From: Pelosinus baikalensis
GTDB taxonomy: Bacteria > Bacillota > Negativicutes > DSM-13327
Direction of reading: 5' to 3'
DNA length: 64,000 nt
NCBI RefSeq assembly: GCF_020819555.1
Contig: NZ_JAJHJB010000008.1
Location: forward strand, 62,001 to 126,000
Positions within the stretch are counted from its first letter, which is position 1; each line of letters begins with the position of its first letter. Positions 17,573 to 26,922 of the stretch are shown one piece after another. Under the pieces are notes generated by a model. That model was not told the origin of the DNA and made no database searches. It saw only the letters and a program-made list of their open reading frames with translations. The position numbers and the translations under genes were made by a program.

Positions 17573-18145
17573 ATGATAAAAGATAAGTCAACCTTACTGA
17601 AAGTAAGCGTACTGTTCCTAGCAATTCAACTCGTACTCATTTTTCAATTGAACAATCTAGGCCAATCCAGCTATGCGCGAAGCGTTACGACAACCACATC
17701 TTTTTGGATGTTGTATACCTTTCTAGAGGCTAGATACGGGTTTTATATGAATACCTATGTGAGAGGTATCGTCATTCTCTCCCTACTGTTTGATAGTTTC
17801 TTCGGCTGTTATTTAGATTTTTATCAAACATCCTTCACGTTCGATAAACTACTGCATACATTTGGCTCCTATTCCATCTCTCTATTTGCCTATATCTTAG
17901 CGGTTCAATTACTTCGCCATCCCCTAAGCCGCCCATTTAAATTCATCTTTATTCTATCCCTGGGACTTAGTATTGGAGCTTTCTATGAAATTCTAGAATT
18001 TGTTACCGATACCATTTCACATCCAACTCCCATTAGCCAACCAAGTCTGCTGGACACGGATCTGGATTTGATCAGTGATCTAATCGGAGCAATGATCGCT
18101 GCTATCCATGGGACTTATCGGACCTTTATGAATCATAACTTTTAA
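17573..18145 (+). CDS. YjdF-like DUF2238 membrane protein
   Basis: 190 aa with five or six membrane segments. The motifs FDKLLHTFGSYSISLF, GAFYEILEFVTD and DTDLDLISDLIGAMIAA match the conserved acidic/histidine residues of the DUF2238 (YjdF) family. Function is unknown. AGGAG precedes the ATG. It is monocistronic and convergent with the DUF362 gene across a shared hairpin. Confidence 0.8.
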   Translation: MIKDKSTLLKVSVLFLAIQLVLIFQLNNLGQSSYARSVTTTTSFWMLYTFLEARYGFYMNTYVRGIVILSLLFDSFFGCYLDFYQTSFTFDKLLHTFGSYSISLFAYILAVQLLRHPLSRPFKFIFILSLGLSIGAFYEILEFVTDTISHPTPISQPSLLDTDLDLISDLIGAMIAAIHGTYRTFMNHNF

Positions 18146-18172
18146 AAGATTCATTCCAATGACTCTTTTAAA
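18140..18172. terminator. Bidirectional hairpin between convergent genes
   Basis: TTTTAAAAG / CTTTTAAAA arms with inner TCA/TGA, spanning the ends of the DUF2238 and DUF362 genes. The AT-rich stem makes it a weak terminator. Confidence 0.5.
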
Positions 18173-18173
18173 A

Positions 18174-19319
18174 TCATCTAAATAATAGTCTATTTAACCA
18201 ATGTTTTTTTATAGAAACGGCTTTCTTGGGGCATAACTCGTGGCAACAAAAACAACTTATACATTTATTGAGTTCCGGTATAGGCTTCCCAGAACTCATA
18301 TCAATGATCTTGGCAGGACATCCCCTAGCACACTCACCACAGGAAATGCAACTATTATAGTTAAATACGGGTTGTGCCCGCAAGGCATCTATTAAGAACT
18401 CTTCAACAAATTTAGGAACCTTTCCACTTACCAAGCTTTTACCTAAAGAGCCTGGCAATTTAAAAGGAGGTATGTGTATATCTTCTAACTGCAACCCCCT
18501 AATTAACAGATCTTTAAGCTCTCCGCTGAAAAGCCCTCTTTCCTTTGCAACTTTTACAGTCGGGACGTGCAGTGGCTGCATTCCCATAATATGAGCTCCT
18601 ACTGTATCCAATGCATAAGGATTCTCAGACGCCAGAAGCAATCCAACCTGTCTTTTTTCCCCTGCAGAAGGTCCATCTCCTTCCATGCCTTCTATTGCGT
18701 CAATGATTGTAAAAACAGGTTTAATATACTCACATATATCAACTAGATGATGAGCAAAATTTTCCGCATTATTCATTTTAAAATGATATTCAGCTTTTGT
18801 AAGCCCGGGGATAACGCCAAATAAATTTTTTACCCCTCCAGTGTAAAGCATCATTCCATGTGTCTTAAATTTAGCTGCCGATACAATGAAATCAACCTCT
18901 TCTGCAATTTTTATGATTTGCATTTGCTTCAATTTCTGTGCCTTTTCATTCGTAATATCAACAGCTGACGTATCATAGTTTAATTCACAGCCTGTATTTT
19001 CTGAGACTTGTGTCATCCCAGAAGCTTTATAAATGCTGATCAATCGTTTTACATTATAGGGGCCGCCCGGACTATCCCCTATAATGACTCTGCACCCTAA
19101 TCCTTGAAGATACCTGACGATCGCCTCGACGACTGCCGGATGAGTCGTCACCGCATCTTCTGGAGCATTTTTCTTTAATAAGTTGACTTTAACCAAAACC
19201 TTGGTTCCGTTTTTTATCCTGCTTTTGATTCCGGGAATTGCATCCAGGCAATCATAAACCGCCTTTTCTACTTCTTCCTGCTTGTAGCTTTTAGATTGGG
19301 CAATACTAACTATTTCCAT
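18174..19319 (-). CDS. DUF362 protein with C-terminal 2x[4Fe-4S] ferredoxin domain
   Basis: About 381 aa. The DUF362 part (1-300) shows VNLLKKNAPEDAVTTHP, GDSPGG, KFKTHGMMLYTGGVKNLFGVIPG and DAIEGMEGDGPSAG. The C-terminus holds two 4Fe-4S motifs, CISCGECARGCP and CISCFCCHELCP. The family is common in anaerobes; a cytoplasmic redox or iron-sulfur role is likely but the reaction is unknown. The ATG at 19319 is preferred over the TTG at 19331 because GGAGAGG lies just before it. Confidence 0.87.
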   Translation of the reverse strand: MEIVSIAQSKSYKQEEVEKAVYDCLDAIPGIKSRIKNGTKVLVKVNLLKKNAPEDAVTTHPAVVEAIVRYLQGLGCRVIIGDSPGGPYNVKRLISIYKASGMTQVSENTGCELNYDTSAVDITNEKAQKLKQMQIIKIAEEVDFIVSAAKFKTHGMMLYTGGVKNLFGVIPGLTKAEYHFKMNNAENFAHHLVDICEYIKPVFTIIDAIEGMEGDGPSAGEKRQVGLLLASENPYALDTVGAHIMGMQPLHVPTVKVAKERGLFSGELKDLLIRGLQLEDIHIPPFKLPGSLGKSLVSGKVPKFVEEFLIDALRAQPVFNYNSCISCGECARGCPAKIIDMSSGKPIPELNKCISCFCCHELCPKKAVSIKKHWLNRLLFR

Positions 19320-19662
19320 TTTCCTCTCCAATCATAACGTATAACATTTTTCACTAAATAAATCCAACTTCCTCGCAGTACTCTATCATCAATCCAACCC
19401 TTAAATAATTTAGTTCAGCCATTTAAAATTTAACTAGATTATACATTTTTTAACAAATTAGATCAATATTTATTCATGAGTTATGTCCTCTACATCCACA
19501 AATGAAAAATACTTACATCCGGTGTGGTCTATTTTGGTAAGAAAATTACCACTTATTAATATTTCCATATCATACCATCTATTATATAGTGACGACAATT
19601 CGTTTATATGATAAAATATTTATTATGTAAACTAGATGATACGATAGAAAGGATTTGGGATT
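19320..19662. other. Intergenic region without recognised gene
   Basis: AT-rich divergent intergenic stretch between the DUF362 gene and the 65-aa ORF. One short hairpin (GGTAA-GAAAA-TTACC) is visible near 19540. I see no other element. Confidence 0.5.
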
Positions 19663-19860
19663 ATGCGTCCATTATGCAAAATTCTGATGCTCCTGGCGGT
19701 TCCTGCAAGGTTAATGAAATCTCTCTATTCCAGGGATATTAGTGTTCGTCACAGCATTGAGGTTAAATCTGATGAAGCCGTGAATACATTTCAAGTATCA
19801 CAGGTTTATAATGATGCTATCGAAGATATGAGAATTGAAACGACTATATTGGACTCATAA
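19663..19860 (+). CDS. Hypothetical small protein, 65 aa
   Basis: Short ORF starting MRPLCKILMLLAVPARLMKSLY with a hydrophobic N-terminal stretch, then a polar tail. AAGGATTTGGG lies upstream of the ATG, and a strong terminator starts three bases after the stop. Those two signals are the reason to keep it. No family is recognised. Confidence 0.5.
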   Translation: MRPLCKILMLLAVPARLMKSLYSRDISVRHSIEVKSDEAVNTFQVSQVYNDAIEDMRIETTILDS

Positions 19861-19863
19861 TAA

Positions 19864-19900
19864 AAGACAAGGAGTACCATCATCAGTACTCCTTGTCCTT
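19864..19900. terminator. Bidirectional terminator
   Basis: Stem GACAAGGAGTAC / GTACTCCTTGTC with an 8-base loop. CTTTT follows on plus and TTTTATT on minus. It lies between the convergent 65-aa ORF and SGNH hydrolase gene. Confidence 0.85.
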
Positions 19901-19916
19901 TTCATTCCTTCAAAAT

Positions 19917-20492
19917 CTATCTGCCAATCAGAATCATTTTCATTTCCGTAAAAAATTCAACAGCCACACCAGCCATCACCTTGTATCCAGCTTCATTTGG
20001 ATGTATACCATCCGAATGTAACCCTTCTTTTATCTTGCCGCTGCTCTCATCTACCATTGCCCCATAAAAATCAATGATCGCAATATCATTCTCAGCAGCA
20101 TATTGGCATATTCGCTCTCGATACTGCCCAATCAGGCTTTCTGCATCCACATCATTACAAGGAATGGGCAGACCAAAGATTGGAGTTATTGTATTATCTA
20201 CCGCCAGTTCTGCCATGGTTTGAAGATTATTTATCACTTCATCAACAGCTATCCCAGCATAAGCATCGTTAGTACCGCCCATAATGATAACATGGGACAG
20301 CTTTTGACGTAATACATCCTTATAAAAGCGCTCCAGCATGCCATCGGTAGTATCACCATTGATTCCTTTATTCATATGCTCTATGTTTAACTGCTTTGAT
20401 GCCAGGTTAAACCAGGAACCTTCCGATGTGTAGGGAAAACCATAGGTTATGGAGTCACCAATGGCAACTATTTTACTCTCTATATGTTCCAT
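19917..20492 (-). CDS. SGNH/GDSL hydrolase
   Basis: 191 aa single-domain esterase. Block I is VAIGDSITYG (catalytic Ser), block III is GGTNDAYAG (Asn) and block V is DGIHPNEAG (Asp and His). There is no signal peptide, so it is probably cytoplasmic. It resembles acyl-hydrolases of the TesA/rhamnogalacturonan acetylesterase-like clan; the substrate is unknown. It has its own terminator and no clear operon partner. Confidence 0.88.
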   Translation of the reverse strand: MEHIESKIVAIGDSITYGFPYTSEGSWFNLASKQLNIEHMNKGINGDTTDGMLERFYKDVLRQKLSHVIIMGGTNDAYAGIAVDEVINNLQTMAELAVDNTITPIFGLPIPCNDVDAESLIGQYRERICQYAAENDIAIIDFYGAMVDESSGKIKEGLHSDGIHPNEAGYKVMAGVAVEFFTEMKMILIGR

Positions 20493-20619
20493 GTGATTTC
20501 ATCCCATCCTATCTATGTTCGTTCATACTACTATATTTAACGAAACAAGATAATGTTCCTCTTTATCCGGCTAAGTAATTTACTATTTCTCATAACTCTG
20601 AATAGTCTCTTAAAGATCT

Positions 20620-21456
20620 TTACAACAGTGTTGGCACAATACGATAAATAATATCATGGATTACATCATCATCATTACTTACAGTAAGCCTATCTGCAAT
20701 CTTTTTTACATCTTCTTGAGCGTTGGCGGGTGCAACTCCACAATCAGCAAGCTGCAGCATTTCAATATCATTTTCAAAATCACCCACAGCAATAACTTTT
20801 TTTAAGCGGTATGCTTCCATATTCAGCAATTCACCAAGCATATTTCCTTTCGAAACATGCTTACCGACAATCTCTAAATAAGTAACTGCAGAAAAAAACT
20901 GATTTGTTTTGTTTTCCAAATGAAATTCGGCTAATAAATTCCGACTAGCCAGTAAATGTTCATGGCTGTCACAAAGGATAATCTTAATCCATGATTCTTC
21001 CAAAATATCATCAATTTGGGCATAAACAAACTCCTGTTTCTCTCGTTTCATATGCTCATCAATATTGGCAGGATCAGTAACCACATAGAGTTGTTCTTCG
21101 GTAAAAACTTCAATGCACATTTGTGAAAATGATAGTATACAACATCTTAGGAAATCGCTTAAATGATTGCTTTTCATTTGCATTGTTTTTATAAAGCGCT
21201 GCTCTTGCCAGGAAAAAAGTGCCCCGCCATTATAAAGAATACAAGGTGCATTGATAATAAGATCTGTCATGTAAGGTACAACGTTTTTTTGCGTGCGTCC
21301 TGTTGCTATAGAAAAGTGTCCGCCTTGCTCTATAAAATAGGCAATGGCGTTCTTATTTTTTTCTGAAACCTTGTGTTCACTGTTGGCAAGAGTTCCATCC
21401 AAATCTGAAATAAGAATAAAATCCTGATATGATTTCAACTTTTTAGCTCCTTCCAT
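20620..21456 (-). CDS. Cof-type HAD phosphatase
   Basis: 278 aa. HAD motif I is ISDLDGTLAN, motif II is SIATGRT, and motifs III/IV are K in HVSKGNMLGELL and GDFENDIEML. Cof-type HADs usually dephosphorylate sugar phosphates or flavin/PLP-type cofactors. The ATG at 21456 overlaps the stop of the response regulator (TAATG), implying translational coupling. A TTG shortly downstream has an even better ribosome site (AAGGAG) and would start four residues from the ISDLDGT strand. It is the last gene of the transporter/two-component operon, which suggests it acts on the imported substrate. Confidence 0.85.
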   Translation of the reverse strand: MEGAKKLKSYQDFILISDLDGTLANSEHKVSEKNKNAIAYFIEQGGHFSIATGRTQKNVVPYMTDLIINAPCILYNGGALFSWQEQRFIKTMQMKSNHLSDFLRCCILSFSQMCIEVFTEEQLYVVTDPANIDEHMKREKQEFVYAQIDDILEESWIKIILCDSHEHLLASRNLLAEFHLENKTNQFFSAVTYLEIVGKHVSKGNMLGELLNMEAYRLKKVIAVGDFENDIEMLQLADCGVAPANAQEDVKKIADRLTVSNDDDVIHDIIYRIVPTLL

Positions 21457-22262
21457 TATTTGCGAATAATACAGCCACTATGTTTAACAAATTCTGTAGG
21501 AGAGGTTTTGGTATATTTCTTAAATACCGCACAAAAATGCTTATAATCACTAAAGCCTGTCAAATTAGAAACTTCATATACCCGATGAGTCCCTTTTTTT
21601 AATAGACCAATCGCCTTTTGAATACGATATCGTGTCAATAATTCTAAAAAAGTCTGTGATGTTGCTTCTTTAAACTTACGACTTAGATAACTGGCACTTA
21701 CGTCTAATTCATCGGAAATCGAATCAATACTGATCTTCTCATGATAATGATCGCGAATTTTATAAAGCGCCTGTGCAACATAACTATTTTTTAGGGTATC
21801 CCCATTTAGATATACATCCCAATCTACAAGTTTACCAATATCTCGTTTTTTGGTAAGTGCAATAATATTAGAATAAACCTTGGCTTCTTCCATACTTTCC
21901 TTGATTCTCTTGATTGTATTTTTAAGTTCATCTTCATCTACAGGTTTAAGCAAATAATCTGATACCTGCAGATATACCGACTTTCGCGCATAATCAAAAT
22001 TGGCATAGCTTGTCAAAATGATACTTTTAAATGGTTTAATCTCCATACTTTTGGCCTTTTCCAACATTTCAATGCCATTCATGTGGGGCATAATGATATC
22101 TGCAATAACCAGATCGATTTCATATTGCTCTAACATAGCAAGTCCTTCTTTACCATTCTCTGCTGCGCCCACCACCATACAATCCATGCTCAGCCAGTCA
22201 ATTGTGTAAACAAGTCCTCTGCGTATAATTTCTTCATCCTCGACAATCAATATCTTGAGCAT
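21456..22262 (-). CDS. YesN-type response regulator with AraC DNA-binding domain
   Basis: 268 aa. The receiver domain has EDEE near the N-terminus, phospho-acceptor Asp in LVIADIIMP and Lys in LLKPVD. The C-terminal AraC domain (about 165-265) has two helix-turn-helix motifs, ISIDSISDELDVSASYLSRKFKE and YEVSNLTGFSDYKHFCAVFKKYTKTSP. The linker is shorter than in many YesN proteins. It follows the kinase by 47 bp with AGGAGG before the ATG. Confidence 0.9.
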   Translation of the reverse strand: MLKILIVEDEEIIRRGLVYTIDWLSMDCMVVGAAENGKEGLAMLEQYEIDLVIADIIMPHMNGIEMLEKAKSMEIKPFKSIILTSYANFDYARKSVYLQVSDYLLKPVDEDELKNTIKRIKESMEEAKVYSNIIALTKKRDIGKLVDWDVYLNGDTLKNSYVAQALYKIRDHYHEKISIDSISDELDVSASYLSRKFKEATSQTFLELLTRYRIQKAIGLLKKGTHRVYEVSNLTGFSDYKHFCAVFKKYTKTSPTEFVKHSGCIIRK

Positions 22263-22309
22263 ACGGATTTACCTCCTTTTATTTCAGCAAAAACAGCGGT
22301 GACCGTCAT

Positions 22310-24010
22310 CTATTGTTTTTTATGAATGGGCAAAACAATTCTTACAATAGTTCCTTCACAATAACTGCTGACAATGTCCAATCCAAAAGAATCACCATAC
22401 ATCAACTCAATTCGCCGATTGACATTATAAAGTCCTGAATGCTGTGAAACATTCGCAGGTGATATAAGCATAGCTCGAATCTCACTAAGTGACTGTTCAT
22501 CAATTGCAGTACCATTGTTAGTAATCGTAAGCGCAAGTGTATTCTCAATAATCTTTATATCAATTTCTACCAGCATATGCTGACAATCGTGAAAACCATA
22601 TTTTATTGCATTTTCGATAATAGGTTGAATCAGCAATTTAGGAACACTGCAATGATTCAGTTCTTCTGGTATATGAAGAATATAATTCAGCCGATTACCA
22701 AATCGATATTTCTGAATATCGAGATAACTTTGGGTATATTCCATATCTTCCTGAATGGTTACCTCACTGCTGCTGGTACTAATGCTGTAGCGCAATATAT
22801 TTGACAAGGCAATAATCATTTTACTGGCGGCAACAGGGTCTAATTTAATCATAAATTTGATATTTTCTAATGTATTAAATAAAAAATGAGGATTAAATTG
22901 TGACTCAAGCTGTTTAATTTCAGAAATAATCGTCGCTCGTGCCTTTTCATGGTTGGTTTGCATAAGCTCTTTGAGGCTGAAAAGCATTCGATTATAGGCT
23001 TCACCGATAATTTCAAATTCATTATTGGTATTGATATGAAGACGCATATCCAAATTCCCCTGTTTCACAGCCGAAAATGCTTCCACAAGCTGATCTATCA
23101 TTTTTGTCTTTTCTTCCACTTGCTTTTTTACACTGATAACGATGGACACGGATAATATTATTAATACTCCAATGAGAATCATCACTGTGTTTACCAACTG
23201 ACTGACGATACCACCGATAGAAGTAAACGCATACACCATTAATTCTCCGTCTAGGATTGCTTTTTTGCTGCTATAATACTTTGTATCTGCAAAAGAAAAA
23301 TAATCATTCGCATTTTGAAATTCAGGTTTCATTTTGTTCATAGCAGCACCAAAGAATTCATTCGTACAAATTGGCATATAGTCATAACTATCCTTTACAA
23401 CAATATGCACATCAGGATTAATCATCGCACTTAGAATTTGTGCGGCCGGCACAACAAAAAGAACATAGCCAGTGATCTGGCCCTCTTCCAGTATTGCTTT
23501 ACCAATTATAAGATCCATCTGGGAGTCAAAGCGGTGAATTGAATTCGTAAAAGTAAAGATTGGTGCCATTGGTTCTCTCTTGATTTGCCCTATAATACCC
23601 CAGTCTGCAATCCTTGCCAACTCGGCGAATTCCGGATCTTCTATTTGATTTGAAATTAGCCGATTCATCTGAGCATCAAAAATATAAAAATCAGTGTGTA
23701 CACCTATCATACTGGTATATTGATATAATTTTTCATACATTTTTGTCTTTGCAGTTTTGTTATCACGCAGCACGTTCATATCACAAAGACCAGCAATGTC
23801 ATTGGCGTTATCTAAATAATTAGAAATCATTGTACTCATCATATCACAAATAGCATTCAATCGATTGTGATTGCGTTCCAGCACATTGGTATTCCAATAC
23901 GCAAAAGCAAGTATAAATACGATAATTGAAATAATAAAAATCGGGATTAGTGCATAAATGGTAAAAGTTCGCCGTAATTCATCCTTCAAGTGGTTCACTT
24001 TTCTACTCAT
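22310..24010 (-). CDS. YesM-type sensor histidine kinase
   Basis: 566 aa. An N-terminal membrane helix (about 15-35), an extracytoplasmic sensor region (about 40-255), a second helix (about 258-282) and a HAMP linker lead to a His_kinase domain with QLESQFNPHFLFNTLENI (phospho-acceptor His) and a HATPase end (LIQPIIENAIKYGFHD, ITNNGTAID). It is partner of the AraC-type regulator and lies in the operon of an Fbp/Afu-type ABC transporter, so it probably senses that ligand outside the cell. Confidence 0.9.
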   Translation of the reverse strand: MSRKVNHLKDELRRTFTIYALIPIFIISIIVFILAFAYWNTNVLERNHNRLNAICDMMSTMISNYLDNANDIAGLCDMNVLRDNKTAKTKMYEKLYQYTSMIGVHTDFYIFDAQMNRLISNQIEDPEFAELARIADWGIIGQIKREPMAPIFTFTNSIHRFDSQMDLIIGKAILEEGQITGYVLFVVPAAQILSAMINPDVHIVVKDSYDYMPICTNEFFGAAMNKMKPEFQNANDYFSFADTKYYSSKKAILDGELMVYAFTSIGGIVSQLVNTVMILIGVLIILSVSIVISVKKQVEEKTKMIDQLVEAFSAVKQGNLDMRLHINTNNEFEIIGEAYNRMLFSLKELMQTNHEKARATIISEIKQLESQFNPHFLFNTLENIKFMIKLDPVAASKMIIALSNILRYSISTSSSEVTIQEDMEYTQSYLDIQKYRFGNRLNYILHIPEELNHCSVPKLLIQPIIENAIKYGFHDCQHMLVEIDIKIIENTLALTITNNGTAIDEQSLSEIRAMLISPANVSQHSGLYNVNRRIELMYGDSFGLDIVSSYCEGTIVRIVLPIHKKQ

Positions 24011-24065
24011 GTTTCACCTCGATTCTCTATATCAACTACGCTCATACAAGTGTTTACATTTTCTA

Positions 24066-25721
24066 TTATAAACTAATATCTTTGCTGCCGGAAACTTTAA
24101 AGAATAGAAGCAGCCCAATGACTGTAGTCAGCGTTAGAATGGTAGACAGTGCTGCTGCCGTACCATAACTTGCACGAATCACTTCTGTATAAATAGCCAC
24201 GGACATTGTCTTCGTTCCGCCGGTATACAAGATGACTGATGAACTTAATTCATTAATACAGGTAATCCAACTTAAAATCGCCCCGGATAACACCCCTGGT
24301 ATCATCATCACCGCAGTAATTTTGAAGAAAGTCTTTAATGGTGATGCACCAAGACTAATGGATGCTTCCTCCACACTTGGACTGATTTGATACAAAATGG
24401 CTGAGCTTGAACGCAAGGTATAGGGCAGGCGCCTAATGACCAGAGAAACAATAATAATCGTTGCTGTTCCTGATAAGATGAGGGGATCCTCATTAAATGC
24501 CAAAAGCAAAGTGATACCCAGTACCGATCCAGGAATAATATAAGGAAACATGGTAAGAGTATCAATAATATCAGTAAGCCAGCTCTTTCGTCGTGTCGTA
24601 ATGTAAGCAACAAGCATACCGAAGAAAACAATCAGCAAAATGGCAACAAAGGAATAAACATAGGTATTAGTAATTGCTAAAGCCAGATTGTCAAAAACGA
24701 TACGATAACTATCCAGAGAAAATCCCGATACAAATATTTGACCCTTTGTTTTTAGAAAAGAAGTGTATATCACTGTAACTTGTGGGATGACGGATACCAA
24801 TACCAGCCCATAAATAGCGATATGCATAACTGCATTCTTTAGTCCTGACAATCCTTTCGCCTGCATAGGCCTAAGGGAACTCATGGTAAAGGATTTCCTA
24901 TTTACCACGTATTTTTGCAATAAGAAAATCGTTGTTGTAAGAATAACCATTAAGGTTGCCATGGCTGCGGCAAAATTGGCTTGCCCACCCACTTCATTAA
25001 TAAACTCGGAATAAATCATAACTGGCATAACGTTAAAACCTTCCCCAATGAGCATGGGTGTGCCAAAATCAGCTAATGCATTCATAAAAACCATCAAAGC
25101 ACCCGCAAGCAGTGTGGGCATCACCAACGGCATAATCACCGTTACTACCTTTTTTATGCCGCTGCAGCCGAGGCTTTCTGCCGCCTCAATGAGGGATGCA
25201 TCAATCTTTTTCAGCGCCCCGGATACATACAAATAAATAAAGGGATACAGCTTTAACGTAAGTACTAAGAGTATGCCGCTAAAACCATAAATAGACGGCC
25301 ATTCCATCTGGAATAAGTCAGAAAGAAACTGCGTTATTATACCGCTTCGTCCGCCTAACAATACCCAAGAGTAAGCGCCGATAAAGGGAGGTGATAACAT
25401 GGAGATAATCACAAGTACCTCAACTGCCCCCTTGCCTTTCACCTTAAATGCCGTCATGAAATAGGCTAATGCCGTACCAATTATGATGGATAGAACGGTT
25501 ACACAAGTAGTAACCCACATGCTATTGATCAACGATTGATAGTAGTATTTTCTACTGAAAAACTTACTGAAATTTTCCATTGTAAAAGCCCCTGTAGCCG
25601 GATCCAGGAAACTACTGATAAATAATGAAAATAAGGGATACATCAAAAACAGTCCAAATACAGCAACAGATGAGATGGTAACGAATGTCCAAAAATTCCA
25701 GGTAAACAGCTTCTTATTCAT
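24066..25721 (-). CDS. Fbp/Afu-type ABC transporter permease (fused double domain)
   Basis: 551 aa with two homologous permease halves of about six membrane segments each. Each half has an EAA-type loop (EAAESLGCSGIKKVVTVIMP and EEASISLGASPLKTFFKITAV). This is the FbpB/AfuB arrangement. It overlaps the ATPase gene by 8 bp. The family moves ferric iron, sugar phosphates, phosphonates or spermidine; the operon partners favour a phosphorylated organic solute. Confidence 0.88.
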   Translation of the reverse strand: MNKKLFTWNFWTFVTISSVAVFGLFLMYPLFSLFISSFLDPATGAFTMENFSKFFSRKYYYQSLINSMWVTTCVTVLSIIIGTALAYFMTAFKVKGKGAVEVLVIISMLSPPFIGAYSWVLLGGRSGIITQFLSDLFQMEWPSIYGFSGILLVLTLKLYPFIYLYVSGALKKIDASLIEAAESLGCSGIKKVVTVIMPLVMPTLLAGALMVFMNALADFGTPMLIGEGFNVMPVMIYSEFINEVGGQANFAAAMATLMVILTTTIFLLQKYVVNRKSFTMSSLRPMQAKGLSGLKNAVMHIAIYGLVLVSVIPQVTVIYTSFLKTKGQIFVSGFSLDSYRIVFDNLALAITNTYVYSFVAILLIVFFGMLVAYITTRRKSWLTDIIDTLTMFPYIIPGSVLGITLLLAFNEDPLILSGTATIIIVSLVIRRLPYTLRSSSAILYQISPSVEEASISLGASPLKTFFKITAVMMIPGVLSGAILSWITCINELSSSVILYTGGTKTMSVAIYTEVIRASYGTAAALSTILTLTTVIGLLLFFKVSGSKDISL

Positions 25722-26829
25722 ACTGCTTCACATCCCTAATTAAATTCATCCTTTGGTCCGCAGTAAAAATATTGATTTTTGCTTTGTTAGGCCGAAGAAT
25801 AATTGTCTCACCAATTTCGAACACTTTTTCTGCATGGCCTAAGTCTTGTGAAAATTCAGTTGCAGATTGATTTTTCATCACCATACCAGAAGCAAAAGCA
25901 AGTGTATAATTTACATATTTACCAAGAAAAACTCGGTTATGAATTGTGCATTCTATACCATCTTCTTGTACTGAAAATTCTTCTGGTCTAACAGAAATAA
26001 TAACCTCTTGCCCATCTGTTACTGCACCAAGATTATCCATTTCCAGCTGATAACCGTCCTGAAACAAAACAAAAGCCTTATGATCTTCGACTTTTATTTT
26101 GCCGACAAATAGATTAGAATGGCCGATGAAAGTAGAAACAAATACATTATAAGGCCTTGTATAAATGGACTGCGGTTTTCCAATCTGCTCAATTACGCCT
26201 GTTTGCATAATTGCAATTCTATCGGAAATAGCCAAAGCTTCCTCCTGGTCATGAGTTACATAAACAGTGGTAATTCCTACTTGATTTTGTACTTCACGAA
26301 TGGCACTGCGCATTTCTACGCGAAGTTTTGCGTCTAAATTAGAAAGGGGTTCATCCATAAGGAGTACATTGGGATGGATCACAATGGCTCTTGCTAAAGC
26401 AACCCGCTGCTGCTGCCCCCCAGAAAGTCGTTCCGGTAAGCGATCTTGATATTCTTCAATTTTTACTGCTTTTAAAATAGCATCCACTTTGGTTTTAATC
26501 TCTGCCTTGTTGAATCGGCGCAGCTTTAGACCATATTCTATATTTTCCCGTACTGTTAAATGAGGAAATATGGCATAACTTTGAAATACCATACCAATAT
26601 TACGTTTATGAGTCGGAATCTCATTGATCACCAAATCATCAAATTTGATTTCTCCCCCCTCAATACTATTGAATCCTGCAATCATTCTTAGTAAAGTTGT
26701 TTTACCACATCCTGAAGGTCCTAATAACGTAAAAAACTCACCATTTTTAATATGGGCTGATAAATTGGGGATAATCGTTACTTGATCGTATCTTTTGATT
26801 ACATGGTCAATATGAATTGCAACACTCAT
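25714..26829 (-). CDS. ABC transporter ATP-binding protein (FbpC/PotA-like)
   Basis: 371 aa. Walker A GPSGCGKTT, Q-loop GMVFQSYAIFPHLTV, signature LSGGQQQRVALARA, Walker B VLLMDEPLSNLDAKLR and switch VTHDQEEAL are present. A C-terminal TOBE-type regulatory region (about 240-350) follows. It energises the double-domain permease encoded just downstream. Confidence 0.93.
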   Translation of the reverse strand: MSVAIHIDHVIKRYDQVTIIPNLSAHIKNGEFFTLLGPSGCGKTTLLRMIAGFNSIEGGEIKFDDLVINEIPTHKRNIGMVFQSYAIFPHLTVRENIEYGLKLRRFNKAEIKTKVDAILKAVKIEEYQDRLPERLSGGQQQRVALARAIVIHPNVLLMDEPLSNLDAKLRVEMRSAIREVQNQVGITTVYVTHDQEEALAISDRIAIMQTGVIEQIGKPQSIYTRPYNVFVSTFIGHSNLFVGKIKVEDHKAFVLFQDGYQLEMDNLGAVTDGQEVIISVRPEEFSVQEDGIECTIHNRVFLGKYVNYTLAFASGMVMKNQSATEFSQDLGHAEKVFEIGETIILRPNKAKINIFTADQRMNLIRDVKQYE

Positions 26830-26872
26830 AGATAAAACCTCCGTTTAAAACTTCGGGCATTTTTATAGAATG

Positions 26873-26904
26873 ACAGCCCACAACAAATAACTTGTGTGGG
26901 CTGT
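26873..26904 (-). promoter_or_regulatory. Intercistronic hairpin between binding-protein and ATPase genes
   Basis: Perfect 10-bp stem ACAGCCCACA / TGTGGGCTGT. No T-run follows on the minus strand, so it is more likely a stabiliser or partial attenuator giving more binding protein than transporter. Confidence 0.55.
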
Positions 26905-26922
26905 ATAACAACCATGATGGGA